DNA of 64,000 bases from Micromonospora rubida. Its GTDB lineage: Bacteria > Actinomycetota > Actinomycetes > Mycobacteriales > Micromonosporaceae. This document shows, in pieces, positions 34,547 to 41,973 of this stretch. The position numbers were made by a program, and so were the translations under genes. Position 1 is the stretch's first letter. Each line of letters starts with the position of its first letter. The notes under the pieces were generated by a model. It saw only the letters and a list, made by a program, of their open reading frames with translations, had not been told where the DNA came from and made no database searches. Location of the stretch: NCBI RefSeq assembly GCF_009908295.1, contig NZ_JAAALO010000004.1, forward strand, positions 478,619 to 542,618, read 5' to 3'.

Positions 34547-35239
34547 TCAGCCGACCGGCAGATGCCGCAGGTGCCGGCGGCGACGCAGCCGGACGCTGAA
34601 CACGGCCGCCACCGCGAGAACCATCCCGACGGTGACCAGCACCCCGTGTACCGAGCCCCGGGCGAGGTACCCGCCGTCGGTGTGGTCCACCGCCCAGGTG
34701 GTGATCTCCCGGCTGGACCAGAACGGGGTCAGCTTCGCCCCGGTGCCGGCCGGATCGATCAGCATCTGCACGGTCACGATGACCAGCAGCAACAGGGTGC
34801 CCTCCAACTCGCGGGGGAGCAGGGCCCCGATCAGCATGCCCAGCGGCGGCGCGATGGCCACGCAGCAGAGCATCCCGGCGGCCACCCCGCCGTATCGCAG
34901 GTTGGGCGCGTCGAACACGACGAGCAGGAAGAACGGCAGGGCGATGGCCAACCCGGCCGCCCACAGGCCGAGCATCCGGCCCAGGTAGAGGTGGCGCGGG
35001 CCGTAGCCGGCCAACCGCAGCCGTGGCTCCAGCTCCCGGGCGGCGCTGGTGGCGAAGAGGGCGGCGGTGCTCACCGCCCAGCTGATCCCGAGCATCAGCG
35101 AGCGCACCGACTGCCCGACGTAGGCGTCCCGTCGGATCAGGTAGAAGGTGAGCGGCAGCAGCAGCATGAGCGCCAGCACGCCCCGGCGGCGCAGTAGCTC
35201 CCGCAGGGTCATCTCGGCGACGGTCAGCATCCGGTTCAC
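34547..35239 (-). CDS. ABC-2 type permease (module 2)
   Basis: A 230-residue membrane protein with six predicted TM helices (VLALMLLLPLTFYLI near 25, then groups at about 55, 95, 125, 150 and 205). It starts at a GTG whose last bases overlap the ATPase stop (GTGA at 35236-35239). The ABC-2 family exports drugs, lipids or polysaccharides. With the ATPase at 35236-36090 and PadR at 36087-36425 it forms a compact self-regulated exporter operon. Confidence 0.8.
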   Translation of the reverse strand: MNRMLTVAEMTLRELLRRRGVLALMLLLPLTFYLIRRDAYVGQSVRSLMLGISWAVSTAALFATSAARELEPRLRLAGYGPRHLYLGRMLGLWAAGLAIALPFFLLVVFDAPNLRYGGVAAGMLCCVAIAPPLGMLIGALLPRELEGTLLLLVIVTVQMLIDPAGTGAKLTPFWSSREITTWAVDHTDGGYLARGSVHGVLVTVGMVLAVAAVFSVRLRRRRHLRHLPVG

Positions 35240-36090
35240 GCCCGTCCTCCCCATCCGGCGTCGCCGTCGCGCACCGTCCCGCCCGCCGGGGTGAGGTCGA
35301 GGACGAGGTCCACCCGGTCGAGCTGGTTCAGCAGGTGGGTCACCACCACGATCGCTCTGCCGGCGTCGCGTAGTCGGCCGAGCTGATCCCAGAAGTCGAC
35401 GTACGTGCCGCGGTCGAAGCCCTGGTACGGCTCGTCGAGCAGCAGCACGTCCGGCTCGGTGAGGGTGGACATGGTCAGGTTGAGCTTCTGCCGGGTGCCG
35501 CCGGAGAGATGCCGGGTGAGGACGTCACCGGGGGCGTCCCAGCCGAGTTTCCGGGCCGCCGCCCGGCCCGCCCGCCGGGCCGGGCCCCGGGCCAGGCCGC
35601 CCCCGGCCCCGACCAGCACGAAGTGCTCGTCGGGGAGGAGGAAGTCGGCGGTGCCGCCCTGCTGTGGGCAGTAGCCGAGCCGGCCGGTGACGGTCACCTC
35701 GCCGGCGTCGGGGGAGATCAGGCCGGCGCAGATGCGCAGGAAGGTGCTCTTGCCGCAGCCGTTTGCGCCGACGATCGCCGCGATCTGGCCGGCCCGGACG
35801 GTCAGCCCGGCGTCGCGGAGCACGGTGCGCCGGCCGTACCGCTTGGTGATGCCCCGAGCGTGCAGCCGGACCGGGCCCGGGGCCGCCGGGACGGGCGGCG
35901 GGGTCGCGCCGATGCTCTCGGCGATGGCGGCGGCGTACCGGCCGGGGAGCCCGAACACGACGGCCGGATCGCCGCCGCCGTCGCGTAGATGGGTGGCGGC
36001 CTCCGCGACCACGTGCCGGGCGTCGTCGTCCCGCACCCGCCGTTGGCGCAGCTCGGCCGCGAACGCGCGCAGCCACTCGTCGGCGTTCAT
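35236..36090 (-). CDS. ABC transporter ATP-binding protein with N-terminal HAAS-like domain (module 2)
   Basis: A 284-residue protein. The first 60 residues (EWLRAFAAELRQRRVRDDDA, HLRDGGGDPAVVFGLPGRYA) resemble the HAAS/DUF1700 helical domain usually found beside PadR regulators, here fused to an ABC ATPase. The ATPase has GANGCGKST as Walker A, LSGGTRQKLNL as signature, LLLDEP as Walker B and VTHLLNQ as H-loop. ATG 36090 overlaps the padR stop (ATGA). The fused domain may connect the ATPase to the regulator or the permease. Confidence 0.87.
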   Translation of the reverse strand: MNADEWLRAFAAELRQRRVRDDDARHVVAEAATHLRDGGGDPAVVFGLPGRYAAAIAESIGATPPPVPAAPGPVRLHARGITKRYGRRTVLRDAGLTVRAGQIAAIVGANGCGKSTFLRICAGLISPDAGEVTVTGRLGYCPQQGGTADFLLPDEHFVLVGAGGGLARGPARRAGRAAARKLGWDAPGDVLTRHLSGGTRQKLNLTMSTLTEPDVLLLDEPYQGFDRGTYVDFWDQLGRLRDAGRAIVVVTHLLNQLDRVDLVLDLTPAGGTVRDGDAGWGGRA

Positions 36091-36425
36091 CCGTCGACCC
36101 TTTCGGTCACTAGGCCGGTCACCGGGGCGACGAAGGCGAGCCAGTCCTGCCCGCCCCGGCGCAGCTCCGCCCGGCCGAGGTCGGTGATCCGGTAGTACTT
36201 GCGGGCCGGGCCGGCCGCGCCCTCCCGCCACTGCGCGCTGACCAGTCCCGTGCGTTGCAGGCGCAGCAGCACCGGATAGAGGGTGCCGCCCTGGATGGAC
36301 CCGATCCCGGCCGCCTCCAGCGCCTGGGCCAGCTGGTAGCCGTACGACTCCCGGTCGCGGAGCAGGCCGAGCACGCAGAGGTCGAGCACGCCCCGCAGCC
36401 ATTGGCCCCGACGCTCGATGTCCAC
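36087..36425 (-). CDS. PadR-family regulator (module 2)
   Basis: A 112-residue short PadR protein (PadR-s2 type): LDLCVLGLLRDRESYGYQLAQALE, GGTLYPVLLRLQRTGLVSAQWRE and KYYRITDLGRAEL. It lacks the long C-terminal helices of the other two PadR proteins in the window. GTG 36425 lies six bases after a TAGTGT -10 box, so the mRNA probably begins at the start codon. It is first in the PadR-ATPase-permease operon and probably represses it. Confidence 0.9.
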   Translation of the reverse strand: MDIERRGQWLRGVLDLCVLGLLRDRESYGYQLAQALEAAGIGSIQGGTLYPVLLRLQRTGLVSAQWREGAAGPARKYYRITDLGRAELRRGGQDWLAFVAPVTGLVTERVDG

Positions 36426-36431
36426 GCGGAG

Positions 36432-36467
36432 ACACTAGCGGCGCTACCTAGCTTGCACAACTACCTA
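36432..36467 (-). promoter_or_regulatory. Leaderless promoter with direct repeats upstream of padR module 2
   Basis: On the minus strand TTGTGC (36455-36460) and TAGTGT (36432-36437) are spaced by 17 bases, and the GTG start at 36425 lies six bases after the -10 box. Two TAGGTAG repeats (36444-36450 and 36461-36467, period 17) overlap the spacer and the -35 region. They are the best candidates for PadR binding sites. Confidence 0.65.
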
Positions 36468-36544
36468 CCTGGTGGCGGCGGGGTCGCACCGGGCCGCCCA
36501 GACCGTCCGAGTCGGCCCGATCAGCCCGGTCGGAACACTGAGCC

Positions 36545-36652
36545 CGGTCGGACCGATCAGCCCGGTCGGACCGATCAGCCCGGTCGGACCGATCAGCCCG
36601 GTCGGACCGATCAGCCCGGTCGGACCGATCAGCCCGGTCGGACCGATCAGCC
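36545..36652. repeat. Six exact copies of an 18-bp tandem repeat
   Basis: The unit CGGTCGGACCGATCAGCC is repeated exactly six times, with degenerate copies on both sides (about 36505-36544 and 36653-36670). It lies between the PP2C gene end and the padR promoter. Each unit contains GGTCGGACC and GATC, so many overlapping hairpins are possible. The absence of spacers excludes a CRISPR array. Confidence 0.9.
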
Positions 36653-36677
36653 CGATCAGCCCGGTCGGGGTGAGCGG

Positions 36678-37397
36678 TCAGGCCGCGGTGACGTCGGAGA
36701 CGACGACGGTGACGTTGTCCGGGGCACCGGCCTGGTGGGCGAGCTTCACGAGCTGCTCGCCGCAGTGCTGACGGTCGCCGTACATGGCCAGGGCGGCGGC
36801 GATCGACCCGTCGTCCACGTAGTCCGACAGGCCGTCGCTGCACAGCAGCAGCCGGTCGCCCGCGAAGACGGTGAGCGCGCCGACCGCCGGGGGCGCGTCC
36901 GCGCCCTGCACGGCCCGGGTCACCAGCGAGCGCTGCGGGTGGTGCCGGGCCTGGGCCGGGGAGAGCGCGCCCTGGTCGACCAGCGTCTGGACGAAGGTGT
37001 CGTCCCGGGTGAGCTGGGTCAACTCGTTGCCCCGCAGCAGGTAGCAGCGGGAGTCCCCGACCTGGGCGAGGACCAGCACGTCCCCGGCGAGCAGGCCGGC
37101 CGTGAGGGTGGTGCCCATGCCCTCGCGGGCCGGGTCGACGGAGATGGCGGCCCGGATGCGCCGGTTGGCGGTGCTCACCACGGACCGTAGCGCCTCGGTT
37201 GCCCCGTCGGTGGTGGTCGGCGGGTTCAGCTCGTCGAGGATCCGGATGACGATCTCGCTCGCCACCTCGCCGGCCGGCAGGCCACCCATGCCGTCGGCGA
37301 CGGCGACCAGACGGTCACCGGCGAGGGCGGAGTCCTCGTTGTTGGTCCGCACCAGGCCGACATCGTTGAGGATTGCCGAGCGGAGGATCAGTTTCAT
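36678..37397 (-). CDS. PPM-family (PP2C) Ser/Thr phosphatase
   Basis: A 239-residue cytoplasmic phosphatase. Metal-binding motifs are NNEDS near 19, VAVADGMGGLPAGEVAS (about 32-48), QVGDSRCYLLR, LLLCSDGLSDYV and DNVTVVVSDV at the end. Such PstP-like enzymes remove phosphate from Ser/Thr-kinase targets. It lacks the TM and external parts of PstP and is not next to a kinase here; the receptor kinase at 4912-6837 is a possible partner. The 18-bp repeat array begins just after its 3' end. Confidence 0.9.
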   Translation of the reverse strand: MKLILRSAILNDVGLVRTNNEDSALAGDRLVAVADGMGGLPAGEVASEIVIRILDELNPPTTTDGATEALRSVVSTANRRIRAAISVDPAREGMGTTLTAGLLAGDVLVLAQVGDSRCYLLRGNELTQLTRDDTFVQTLVDQGALSPAQARHHPQRSLVTRAVQGADAPPAVGALTVFAGDRLLLCSDGLSDYVDDGSIAAALAMYGDRQHCGEQLVKLAHQAGAPDNVTVVVSDVTAA

Positions 37398-37432
37398 ACG
37401 ACAAGCTTGCCAAGAAGACCCTGCCGCCGTCT

Positions 37433-37453
37433 CTACGCACTACTGCGTAGGGT
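37433..37453 (+). promoter_or_regulatory. Palindrome and -10 box of the LuxR-type regulator
   Basis: CTACGCA-ctac-TGCGTAG is a perfect inverted repeat (37433-37450) that runs into TAGGGT (37448-37453), a -10-like hexamer seven bases before ATG 37461. A LuxR-type binding site at its own leaderless promoter would fit autoregulation. Confidence 0.55.
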
Positions 37454-37460
37454 GAAAAGA

Positions 37461-38576
37461 ATGATGCCGGTCTCCATGGTCGGGCGTGCCGGTGAGCGTG
37501 CCGAGCTCGACCGGGCGTGGTCCACACTGACGCGCGGTGGCCGGCCCGGCCCTGCGGTCGCGGTGCTCACCGGCGCGGCGGGCGTCGGCAAGAGTCTGCT
37601 GGTGGCGGCAGCCCTGGACGGCTTCGCGCCACGCCCGGCGGTGGTGCTCAGCGGTGTCGCGCGGGTGCACAGCCCGGCCCCGTACGACTGGCTCGCGGCG
37701 GCGCTCAGCGGGCGGGACACCAGCCGCCTCGACCTGCCGCCCGACGCGCTCGCCTGGCTCGCCCAGCAGCCCACCGCCCCACGCGAACGGTACGCCCCGG
37801 GCACGCTGCTGCGGCTGGCCGTGCGTACGGTCCGGCTGCTGGTCGGCGCCGGCCCTGCGGTGCTGGTGGTGGAGGACCTGCACGCCCTCGACCCGGCCAG
37901 CCTGAACCTGGTCGGCGAGCTGGCCACCGCGCCCGACCTGCCGGCGCTGCTGCTGGTGGCGAGCCGGCCTGCGGCGGACGCGGTCGCGCCGGACCTCGCC
38001 GCCCGCGTCCTGTCCCGGTTCTGCGGCGTACGCGGCGCCGTCCGTCAGCACCTCGGCCCGCTCGGCCCGGCCGAGGTCGCCGAGGTGCTGATTCAGGTGT
38101 ACGAGGGGACGCGCCCGTCCCGTCGGCTGGTGACCGCTGTGTGGCGGCGCACCGGCGGCAATCCGTACGTGCTGATGGAGTTGCTTGCCGCGCACTCCGG
38201 CCAACGGCCGGACGCCCTGCTGCGCCGGCCGCTGCCGGAGTACCGGGGCACCCCCGCGCCGCGCACCGCGTCCCCGCCCGACGCGGCGTCCCCGCCCGCT
38301 GCCGCGCCTCCACCCGGCGCTGTGTTCCCGCCCGCTGCCGCGTTTCCGCACTCTGCCGCGCTTCCGCCCGGTGCCGAGCTGACCGGCCGGGAGGTCGAGG
38401 TGCTCGCCTGCCTGGTCGCGGGGATGTCCAACAAGCAGGCCGCCCGGGAACTGGGGATCTCGGTGCGGACGGTGACCGTGCACGTGTCCAACCTGCTGCG
38501 CAAGACCGGGTCGGCGTCGCGCACCGAGGCGGCGCTCTGGGCCGTCCGGCACCGGCTCCCGGCCCGGCAGGCCTGA
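37461..38576 (+). CDS. LuxR-family regulator with AAA/NACHT-like ATPase domain
   Basis: A regulator of about 371 residues, a short version of the LAL type. The ATPase part (residues about 1-240) has Walker A GAAGVGKS, Walker B VLVVEDLHALD, and GRTGGNP-like VWRRTGGNPYVLMELL. A Pro/Ala linker with degenerate PPxAAxPP units leads to the C-terminal LuxR HTH (LTGREVEVLACLVAGMSNKQAARELGISVRTVTVHVSNLLRK, spanning about 325-365). Typical LAL proteins are more than twice as long; the TPR middle is absent. Start ATG 37461 is favoured by a -10 box seven bases upstream. The inducer is unknown. Confidence 0.85.
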   Translation: MMPVSMVGRAGERAELDRAWSTLTRGGRPGPAVAVLTGAAGVGKSLLVAAALDGFAPRPAVVLSGVARVHSPAPYDWLAAALSGRDTSRLDLPPDALAWLAQQPTAPRERYAPGTLLRLAVRTVRLLVGAGPAVLVVEDLHALDPASLNLVGELATAPDLPALLLVASRPAADAVAPDLAARVLSRFCGVRGAVRQHLGPLGPAEVAEVLIQVYEGTRPSRRLVTAVWRRTGGNPYVLMELLAAHSGQRPDALLRRPLPEYRGTPAPRTASPPDAASPPAAAPPPGAVFPPAAAFPHSAALPPGAELTGREVEVLACLVAGMSNKQAARELGISVRTVTVHVSNLLRKTGSASRTEAALWAVRHRLPARQA

Positions 38577-38677
38577 CCTCGGCCTAGGGCCTGTGCCGAG
38601 GTCATCGGCGCAGCCGCCCTTTGGTGGCGACGATGTGCGCGGGTGACGTCGGGGTGCAGGGCGGTCTGTCGTGGCGT

Positions 38678-38738
38678 GATCGTCTGCTGATTTGTGAGAC
38701 GACACGCCGGGCGGGTTCTCCGAAATCAGCAGACGATC
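38678..38738. repeat. Perfect 16-bp inverted repeat (hairpin)
   Basis: GATCGTCTGCTGATTT (38678-38693) and its exact complement (38723-38738) are separated by 29 bases. The element follows the LuxR-regulator gene but lies 100 bases away and has no T-run. From recall, similar sequences occur between genes in Micromonospora, so it may be a lineage-specific intergenic palindromic repeat. Confidence 0.75.
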
Positions 38739-38948
38739 GTGAAGTCCGCCCCCTACCCCAAGGGCGGGGCGGGGGTGGGAACGTCTCCGCCGATGTCGTC
38801 GCCGACCGGCGGGCAACCCCGCCGCGCTCCCTTTGCGCTGCTGCCCCCGGCGCAACGCTCGCGGAGCGTGACGGTTCTGCCGACCCCTCGTGCTGGCACC
38901 CGACGCGAAGTGGCTGCGGGAAGTGGCTGCGTGTAGTGGCTGCGCGAC

Positions 38949-38984
38949 GCTGGTGCTGGTGCTGGTGCTGGTGCTGGTGCTGGT
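38949..38984. repeat. GCTGGT hexanucleotide array, six copies
   Basis: Six exact tandem copies of GCTGGT plus a partial one. Hexamer arrays are prone to slippage but keep the reading frame; however no gene is supported here, so this is probably a neutral microsatellite. Confidence 0.85.
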
Positions 38985-39251
38985 GCACGGTGGCTAGGCG
39001 GCTGGGCGGCGGTGCTGGGCGGCGGCGGTGCTGGTGTTGCGGTGGCGGCAGCAGCGCAAAGGGGCGAGGTGGCATTACCCGCCCGGCACCCCGGCCGCCC
39101 GGCACCCCGGCAACCCCGGCACCCCGGCACCCCGGCACCCCCGGCCGCTCGGACGGCGGGCCCGCTGCCCCACCTCACCCGCCCACCCACAACGGCCAGG
39201 GGCGGGCCGAAGGTGCGGGCGGGGTGGCCGCAGGGCCGGAGCGGCGGGCGG

Positions 39252-39812
39252 TCAGCGGCGGGGGTAGCGCAGCAGGAGGCTCGCCGACACCTCCTCGTCG
39301 CCGACCGCCGCGTAGCTGTGCGGCACGTCGGAGGTCCAGCGCAGGTGGCCGCCGACGCCGGCGGTCAGCGGGGCGTCCACCGGCCCGGCGCGGAGCACTC
39401 CGGCGAAGACCGTGACGTGCTCGGTGACCCCCGGCTGGTGCGCGGGCGAGAGCTGGCCGGGCCCGGGGGCGACGCCCATCCGGTACAGCTCGTACGTCGC
39501 GTCGGTGTCGGTGAAGACCTCCAGCAGGGTGCCGCTGACCGCCGCGCCCCGGACCGTCGGGGTCGCCGCCGGCCCGGCGAGTACGGCGGTCAGCGGCACC
39601 CCGAGCTGGGCGGTGATCGCGTAGAGCGTCTCCAACGTGGGGTTGCGGGTGCCGTTCTCCAGGCCGGAGAGCGTGGCCTTCCCGACCCCGGCCAGCCGGG
39701 CCAGGGTGGACAGCGACATCCCCCGCTCCTCGCGCAGGGCGCGCACCCGGCGGCCCACCGTCTCGGCGCCGGTGTCGGCGCCCCTTCCCCGTGCTGGTGC
39801 TGGCGGTTCCAC
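39252..39812 (-). CDS. XRE-cupin transcriptional regulator
   Basis: A 186-residue regulator. The N-terminal HTH (VGRRVRALREERGMSLSTLARLAGVGKATLSGLENG at about 19-54) is followed by a cupin domain (about 110-180, with HQPGVTEHVTVFAGVL and the end SASLLLRYP). XRE-cupin proteins bind a small ligand in the cupin and usually control the adjacent transporter. The start is GTG 39812. It is divergent from the BenE-type transporter gene, with a perfect palindrome between them. Confidence 0.9.
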   Translation of the reverse strand: MEPPAPARGRGADTGAETVGRRVRALREERGMSLSTLARLAGVGKATLSGLENGTRNPTLETLYAITAQLGVPLTAVLAGPAATPTVRGAAVSGTLLEVFTDTDATYELYRMGVAPGPGQLSPAHQPGVTEHVTVFAGVLRAGPVDAPLTAGVGGHLRWTSDVPHSYAAVGDEEVSASLLLRYPRR

Positions 39813-39834
39813 CCCGCTATCGTGCTACACGCTC

Positions 39835-39852
39835 CGTTCCGTAAACGGAACG
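39835..39852. promoter_or_regulatory. Operator between XRE-cupin and BenE genes
   Basis: CGTTCCGT-AA-ACGGAACG is an 18-base palindrome with 8-base arms, placed between the divergent starts at 39812 and 39867 and just before the transporter's ribosome-binding site. It is a strong candidate for the XRE-cupin binding site. Confidence 0.72.
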
Positions 39853-39866
39853 CCGGAGGGGGAGAC

Positions 39867-41102
39867 GTGTCTGGCCTGCTGCAACCCGTGCTCGCCGGGC
39901 TGGTGACCGCGCTCGTGGGCTTCGCCAGCTCGTTCACCGTGGTGCTCGCCGGGCTGCGCGCCGTCGGGGCCGACGAGAGCCAGGCCGCCTCGGGGCTGCT
40001 CGCGGTCAGCGTCGCGTCCGGTGTCTGCGCGGTGTGGCTGGGGCTGCGGCACCGGCTGCCGATGGCGATCGCCTGGTCGACCCCCGGCGCGGCGCTGCTG
40101 GCGGCCACCGGTCCGGTCCCCGGGGGCTGGCCGGCGGCGGTCGGCGCGTTCATCGTGTGCGGGGTGCTGATCGTCGCCGCCGGGCTCTTCCCGGCGTTGG
40201 GTCGGGCGGTGGCCGCCATCCCCGGCCCGATCGCCAGCGCGATGCTGGCCGGGGTGCTCCTGCCGCTGTGCACCGCGCCGGTCCGCGCCTTGGTCGAGGT
40301 GCCGGCACTGGCCGCGCCGGTGGTCCTCACCTGGCTGCTCCTGCACCGGTTCGCCCGCCGCTGGGCGGTGCCCGCCGCGCTGGTGGTGGCTGCGGTCGCC
40401 ATCGCGCTGACCGCCCCGGGCGGGATCGGCGCGCACGGGCTGAAGCCGGTGTTCACCCTCACCACGCCCGAGTGGACGGTCCCGGCGGTGGTCGGGCTGG
40501 CACTCCCGCTCTTCCTGGTCACCATGGCCGCCCAGAACGTCCCCGGGATGGCGGTGCTGCGCGGCTTCGGCTATCGGCCGCCGTTCGGCGCTGCGCTGCG
40601 CGTCACCGGCCTGGCCAGCGCCCTCGGTGCCCCGGTCGGCGGGCACGCGGTCAACCTGGCCGCGATCACCGCCGCGCTGGCCGCCGGACCGGACGCCCAT
40701 CCGGACCCGGAGCGTCGCTGGGTCGCCTCGGTCACCGCCGGGGCGGGGATGGCCCTGCTCGGCCTCGGCGCGGGCGTCGCCACCGCCCTGGTGCTGCTCT
40801 CCCCGCCGGTGCTGATCGAGGCGGTGGCCGGGCTCGCGTTGCTCGCCGCGCTGGCCGGTGCGGTGTCGGCGGCGGTCGCCGACCCGCAGGCGCGGGAGGC
40901 CGCCGTGGTGACCTTCGTGGTGACCGCCTCGGGCGTGAGCCTGTTCGGCGTCGGCGGCGCGTTCTGGGGGCTGCTCGCCGGCTGGCTGATGCTGCTCCTC
41001 TTCCGCCGCCGCCCGACCCCGGACGCCCCGACCCCGCCCGTCCCGGCCTCGGACGCCCCGACTCCGCCCGTCCCGACCTCGGCCGGCCGGGCGGGCGAAT
41101 AG
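39867..41102 (+). CDS. BenE-family transporter (benzoate/H+ symporter-like)
   Basis: A 411-residue membrane protein of the BenE/YdcO family with about eleven TM helices. Family features are GFASSFTVVLAGLRAVGAD near the N-terminus, AIAWSTPGAALLAATGP, PLFLVTMAAQNVPGMAVLRGFGY and APVGGHAVNLAAITAAL. The family is described as benzoate:proton symport, but for YdcO-like members the substrate is unproven. GTG 39867 follows GGAGGGGGAG. A repetitive Pro/Ala tail (PDAPTPPVP twice) ends the protein. The divergent XRE-cupin regulator probably senses the transported compound. Confidence 0.88.
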   Translation: MSGLLQPVLAGLVTALVGFASSFTVVLAGLRAVGADESQAASGLLAVSVASGVCAVWLGLRHRLPMAIAWSTPGAALLAATGPVPGGWPAAVGAFIVCGVLIVAAGLFPALGRAVAAIPGPIASAMLAGVLLPLCTAPVRALVEVPALAAPVVLTWLLLHRFARRWAVPAALVVAAVAIALTAPGGIGAHGLKPVFTLTTPEWTVPAVVGLALPLFLVTMAAQNVPGMAVLRGFGYRPPFGAALRVTGLASALGAPVGGHAVNLAAITAALAAGPDAHPDPERRWVASVTAGAGMALLGLGAGVATALVLLSPPVLIEAVAGLALLAALAGAVSAAVADPQAREAAVVTFVVTASGVSLFGVGGAFWGLLAGWLMLLLFRRRPTPDAPTPPVPASDAPTPPVPTSAGRAGE

Positions 41103-41137
41103 GCCGATCGCAGCGCGCGGGCGTGCTCGGGGCTGGC

Positions 41138-41512
41138 TTATTCCTCTGCGGGGAGGCTCGTGGCGGGGACGTCGAGGCGTACCCGGCCGTCGGTGACGCC
41201 GGCGATCTGGTCGGCCAGCACGTAGACGGCGCCGGTCGGGGCGAGGTCGGTGGAGACCTTCAGGTAGCCGGTACGCAGCAGGCGGGCGGCCAGGTCGGCC
41301 GGCACGTCCGGCTCCTCGACCGCCGCCGACTCGATCAACTCGTCCAGGCTGCCGCCGGGGTCTGCGGCGGACGCCTGCACGGTCACCGCGTTCGGGTCGC
41401 CCCGCTGGACGAGGTCCACGGTGCCGACCTCCGCTCCGCTCACGTCGACCACCGGCATTCCGGTGGTGACGCGGGAGATGGTCGCCTGCTGATCGGTGCC
41501 CTGCTGCTTCAT
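41138..41512 (-). CDS. PRC-barrel-like/DUF2171 protein
   Basis: A 124-residue cytoplasmic protein. The stretch TTGMPVVDVSGAEVGTVDLVQRGDPNAVTV is the beta-barrel start of PRC-barrel/DUF2171 proteins, found in RNA-processing and photosynthetic proteins and in many actinomycete stress proteins (the segment spans about residues 16-45). An acidic helical middle (LDELIESAAVEEPD) and a terminal beta part follow. Function unknown. It is a single gene on the minus strand. Confidence 0.72.
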   Translation of the reverse strand: MKQQGTDQQATISRVTTGMPVVDVSGAEVGTVDLVQRGDPNAVTVQASAADPGGSLDELIESAAVEEPDVPADLAARLLRTGYLKVSTDLAPTGAVYVLADQIAGVTDGRVRLDVPATSLPAEE

Positions 41513-41557
41513 CCTGGCGCGGTTCCCGAGTCGCCCGCCGGCTAAACGCCGCCCCGG

Positions 41558-41818
41558 TCAGGGGCGGGCGTCGGTCGTCGGCTGCCACGCTCCCGGCGGG
41601 CGGGGGGACAGCTCGCGCCAGCCGTCGGCCCCGGCGAGCAGCGCACGGACGGTCTCCTCCGCCTCCTCGACGCTCGGGTACTCGTAGAACTGGGAGACGC
41701 CCTCGGCGCCGCCGGCCCGCTGCTCGACGTGCCACCGGTCGCCGTTCACCCGGAGGAAGACGTCCCGCCGCGCCAGCCGCCCCCATTTGCCGTTCCACCA
41801 GTGCTTCCGCTGCTCCAT
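41558..41818 (-). CDS. Conserved hypothetical protein
   Basis: An 86-residue protein starting MEQRKHWWNGKWGRLARRDVF, with a predicted beta sheet (VFLRVNGDRWHVEQRAGG, then VSQFYEYPSVEEAEETVRALL). It has the size of a small nucleic-acid- or protein-binding fold but no family I know. Codon use is normal. ATG 41818 is the only suitable start. Confidence 0.6.
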   Translation of the reverse strand: MEQRKHWWNGKWGRLARRDVFLRVNGDRWHVEQRAGGAEGVSQFYEYPSVEEAEETVRALLAGADGWRELSPRPPGAWQPTTDARP

Positions 41819-41854
41819 GACGGGACTCTATCGAACATGTGTACGAAGCAGGCC

Positions 41855-41881
41855 GGCCCCCACGGGAATCCCGTGAGGGCC
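41855..41881 (-). terminator. Hairpin downstream of mscL
   Basis: A 27-base near-perfect stem: GGCCC and CACGGGA pair with TCCCGTG and GGGCC around a single central base, with one G-T wobble. It lies 93 bases beyond the mscL stop. There is no T-run, as is usual for actinomycete terminators. Confidence 0.6.
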
Positions 41882-41973
41882 GATGTGCTTGCCGGCGGAC
41901 CGGCGCGGGGCCGTGGCTCGGCGCCGATCAGGGTCTCAGCGTCGATCAGAGGGCTCAGCGTGGGGTCAGGGGC

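Larger units (their letters stand above)
38577..39251. other. Low-complexity intergenic region
   Basis: No gene is supported here. It holds a long inverted repeat (38678-38738), a GCTGGT hexamer array (38949-38984) and a region of CCCCGGCA-type repeats (about 39085-39150). Open frames on both strands give only repetitive proteins rich in His-Gln, Arg or Pro. Confidence 0.6.

Noticed and set aside
36481..36671. CRISPR array
   Set aside because: The 18-bp units are directly contiguous without unique spacers, and no cas genes are present.
38602..39138. A protein with a His-Gln repeat on the minus strand
   Set aside because: It is an out-of-frame reading of the GCTGGT array and neighbouring repeats, without a start signal or domain.
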